A stretch of DNA of 8,007 nucleotides from an uncultured Dyadobacter sp. (GTDB taxonomy: Bacteria; Bacteroidota; Bacteroidia; Cytophagales; Spirosomataceae): positions 1 to 8,007 of the forward strand of contig CAMLNK010000146.1 of assembly GCA_946481035.1 (NCBI GenBank), given 5' to 3'. Every line of letters begins with the position of its first letter. Positions within the stretch are counted from its first letter, which is position 1. The notes beneath the pieces were generated by a model. That model was not told the origin of the DNA and ran no database searches. It saw only the letters and a list, made by a program, of their open reading frames with translations. Both the position numbers and the translations under genes were made by a program. Positions 5,828 to 8,007 of this stretch are shown in pieces.

Positions 5828-8007
5828 ATGCTTAGAAATTATCTGAAAATAGCCTGGCGGAATTTGTTGAAAAACAAGATGTTCAGCTCGATTAACATCC
5901 TTGGGCTGGCGCTGGGGATGGCTTGCAGTTTGCTGATTATGCTCTGGGTGCAGGACGAGATCAAAATGGACCGGTTTCATGAGCATGATACAAGGCTTTA
6001 CTCGGTGATGGAGAACCAGCATTATTCCGGGGAGATCAACACTTTTGCGGCAACACCGGGGATATTGGCCGAGAATATCGTGAAGGATATTCCGGAGATC
6101 GAAAAGGCCAGCCAGGTACTTTGGGAACAAGCGCCGGTCTTGCGGGCGGGGAATGTGTATGATAATGAAAAGGGCCGGTATGTGCAGGGCGATTTTCTTT
6201 CGATGTTTTCATTCAAACTCAAACAGGGCGATGCCAGGACTGCCCTGAAACGCCCCGATGGGATTGTGATTTCCCAAAAACTCGCCGACAAATACTTCAA
6301 AGGCCAGGACCCAATGGGAAAATCTATGCGCGTCGATAACAAGGATGATGTAGTGGTTACCGGGGTGCTGGAAGAAATCCCGCGGTACTCTTCCATGAAA
6401 TTCGATTTCATGATGAGCTACGAACGCTGGCAAAAAGGGGCCGATTGGTCGAAGGAATGGGGAAACAATGGTCCGCGTTGCGCTGTGTTGCTGGCTAAGA
6501 ACGCCAACATCGATAAGGTGAATGCGAAAATCAAGGATTATATCAAAACTAAAAACAAGGATAGCAACGTCGACCTTTTCCTGATCAATTACGGGAAATC
6601 ATACCTCTATTCGAACTGGGAGGCGGGCAAGCAGAACGGCGGACGCATCGAGTACGTGCGGATGTTTACCATTGTGGCTGTTTTTATATTGATTATCGCC
6701 TGCATCAACTTCATGAACCTGGCAACCGCCCGTTCGGTGAAACGTGCGAAGGAGGTTGGGCTGCGCAAGGTAGTAGGGGCCTATAAAACGAGCCTGATCG
6801 GGCAGTTTATGGGCGAGTCGATTCTCATTACGCTGCTGGCGCTGGTGGTAGCTATCGGCATTGTGCTGGTATTGCTGCCCGGGTTCAATTCGCTGACCGA
6901 TAAGCAGCTGTCACTCGATTTTCTGGACCCGACATTCCTGATATTACTCCTCGTGCTGACGTTGATTACCGGCCTGGTTGCCGGCAGTTATCCAGCGTTG
7001 TTCATGTCGTCGCTCAACCCGGTCACGATATTGAAAGGTGCATTGAAATTCAAGCCGAATGCTACCTATTTCCGGCAGGGGCTGGTCGTGTTCCAGTTCG
7101 GATTATCGATCCTGCTCATCCTTTCGATGATCGTCATTTATCGCCAGATCGACTATATCCAGCATAAAAACCTGGGTTTCAGTCAGGAAAATCTGCTATA
7201 CATCCCCGATATTGAAAATACCATGAGCACCAACTTCGATGCATTCAAGCAAGCGCTCGAAGCGGAGCCGGGTATCAAATCGGTGGCGCGGTCACAGGCG
7301 AGCCCGCTCGCGTACGGGAGCTCTACGATGGGCGTAAACTGGCCGGGGAAGGATACGACCAAGCAGCTGCTTTTCAATGTGAACCCGGTTGGATTCAACT
7401 TTATCGAAACAATGGGGATCAAATTGCTGGATGGCCGGGATTTCAGCCCTTCGTTCGGAACGGATACTTCCAATTACCTGATAAACGAAGCGGCTGCGAA
7501 GAAGATCGGTTATAAGGACCCCGTTGGTAAGGAGCTCACAATGTGGGGGAAAAAAGGGAAGATCATCGGATTGATGAAAAACTTTCACATCGGGTCGCTC
7601 CATGTGGCGATAGAGCCTTTAATTATCAGTCTTCAACCGAAAAAAGAAGCCTGGGGCGTAGGTATGGTGCGTGCGGAGGCCGGGAAAACGAAGCAGGCCA
7701 TCGAAAGTCTTGAGAAAGTTTTCCGACGGTATAATACGGGCATGCCTTTCAAATACCATTTTGCGGACGAGGAATTCGGCAATCTCTACAAGGCCGAAAC
7801 GGTAGTCAGCAAGCTCTCCAACTACTTTGCATTCCTGGCTATTTTCATTTCCTGCCTCGGATTGTTCGGCCTGGCCGCATTTACAGCGGAGCAGCGGACG
7901 AAGGAAATCGGGGTGCGCAAGGTGCTGGGTGCCAGTATTTCCAACCTGGTAGGAATGCTTTCGGCGGATTTTCTGAAACTGGTGGGCATTTCCGCTATCA
8001 TCGCCTT
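5828..8007 (+). CDS. FtsX/MacB-like ABC transporter permease, 3' end cut by the window
   Basis: Reading from the ATG at 5828 the frame stays open for 726 codons to the window edge, with no stop, so the gene continues outside. The start MLRNYLKIAWRNLLKNKMFS matches the upstream permease closely and fixes the start codon. The same plan is visible: a membrane segment at about 20-40 and a periplasmic core domain at 45-270. Segments follow near 276-297, 330-350 and 368-392, then another near 418-438. A second periplasmic domain spans 440-660, with a segment at about 665-686 and the start of the next near 715-726. The ATPase-contact motifs are RAKEVGLRKVVGA at 306-318 and RTKEIGVRKVLGA at 690-702. 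By comparison with the 810-residue paralogue about 70 residues with the last segments are missing. It is a clear but diverged paralogue of the first permease and could share the same ATPase. A promoter of its own is likely, since the gene before it points the other way. Confidence 0.95.
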   Translation, partial: MLRNYLKIAWRNLLKNKMFSSINILGLALGMACSLLIMLWVQDEIKMDRFHEHDTRLYSVMENQHYSGEINTFAATPGILAENIVKDIPEIEKASQVLWEQAPVLRAGNVYDNEKGRYVQGDFLSMFSFKLKQGDARTALKRPDGIVISQKLADKYFKGQDPMGKSMRVDNKDDVVVTGVLEEIPRYSSMKFDFMMSYERWQKGADWSKEWGNNGPRCAVLLAKNANIDKVNAKIKDYIKTKNKDSNVDLFLINYGKSYLYSNWEAGKQNGGRIEYVRMFTIVAVFILIIACINFMNLATARSVKRAKEVGLRKVVGAYKTSLIGQFMGESILITLLALVVAIGIVLVLLPGFNSLTDKQLSLDFLDPTFLILLLVLTLITGLVAGSYPALFMSSLNPVTILKGALKFKPNATYFRQGLVVFQFGLSILLILSMIVIYRQIDYIQHKNLGFSQENLLYIPDIENTMSTNFDAFKQALEAEPGIKSVARSQASPLAYGSSTMGVNWPGKDTTKQLLFNVNPVGFNFIETMGIKLLDGRDFSPSFGTDTSNYLINEAAAKKIGYKDPVGKELTMWGKKGKIIGLMKNFHIGSLHVAIEPLIISLQPKKEAWGVGMVRAEAGKTKQAIESLEKVFRRYNTGMPFKYHFADEEFGNLYKAETVVSKLSNYFAFLAIFISCLGLFGLAAFTAEQRTKEIGVRKVLGASISNLVGMLSADFLKLVGISAIIA

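Noticed and set aside
5100..5830. Target-site duplication around the toxin-antitoxin pair
   Set aside because: I compared the sequence on both sides by eye and found no convincing matching direct repeat.
7183..7603. Minus-strand open frames inside the second permease
   Set aside because: The plus-strand permease frame is continuous here with conserved family sequence, so these are shadows.

Overview
The window looks like a chromosomal segment of a moderately GC-rich member of the Bacteroidota, most like the Cytophagales (Dyadobacter or Spirosoma type). This rests on the characteristic N-terminus of the two large permeases (MLxNYLKIAWRNL), the absence of Shine-Dalgarno sequences, and the gene order. 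No taxonomic marker gene is present, so the placement is an inference.

Layout. Bases 1-993 carry the 3' part of a periplasmic adaptor gene (HlyD/MacA/RND type), broken by one in-frame TAG at 364-366. Bases 994-1152 are a spacer with arrays of a 7-base repeat in opposite orientations. Bases 1153-1830 encode a LolD/MacB-type ABC ATPase with all nucleotide-binding motifs. Bases 1831-1987 are a spacer with a GC-rich set of nested inverted repeats. Bases 1988-2665 encode a secreted protein of unknown function whose two ends look like copies of one module. Bases 2678-5110 encode a complete 810-residue FtsX/MacB-like permease. On the minus strand, 5112-5540 and 5518-5745 form a PIN-domain toxin and antitoxin pair (VapBC type). 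From 5828 to the window end runs a second permease of the same family, open for 726 codons and cut by the window edge.

How the genes fit together. Adaptor, ATPase and permease are the three parts of a MacAB-like tripartite exporter: cytoplasmic ATP hydrolysis drives movements of the permease's periplasmic domains, and the adaptor links to an outer-membrane TolC-type channel. One ATPase beside several large permeases is a common arrangement in this phylum. The secreted protein lies 12 bases before the first permease and may be co-transcribed with it; its role is unknown. The toxin-antitoxin pair is visibly AT-richer than its surroundings, points the other way and separates two paralogous permeases, so it is probably a later arrival.

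The least ordinary observations are the premature stop in the adaptor, the heptamer arrays with two alternative pairing partners just before the ATPase start, the nested GC-rich palindrome, and the internally duplicated secreted protein. I see no clear evidence of a wholly new defence or biosynthetic system. There are no tRNA, rRNA, CRISPR or recognisable transposase sequences.
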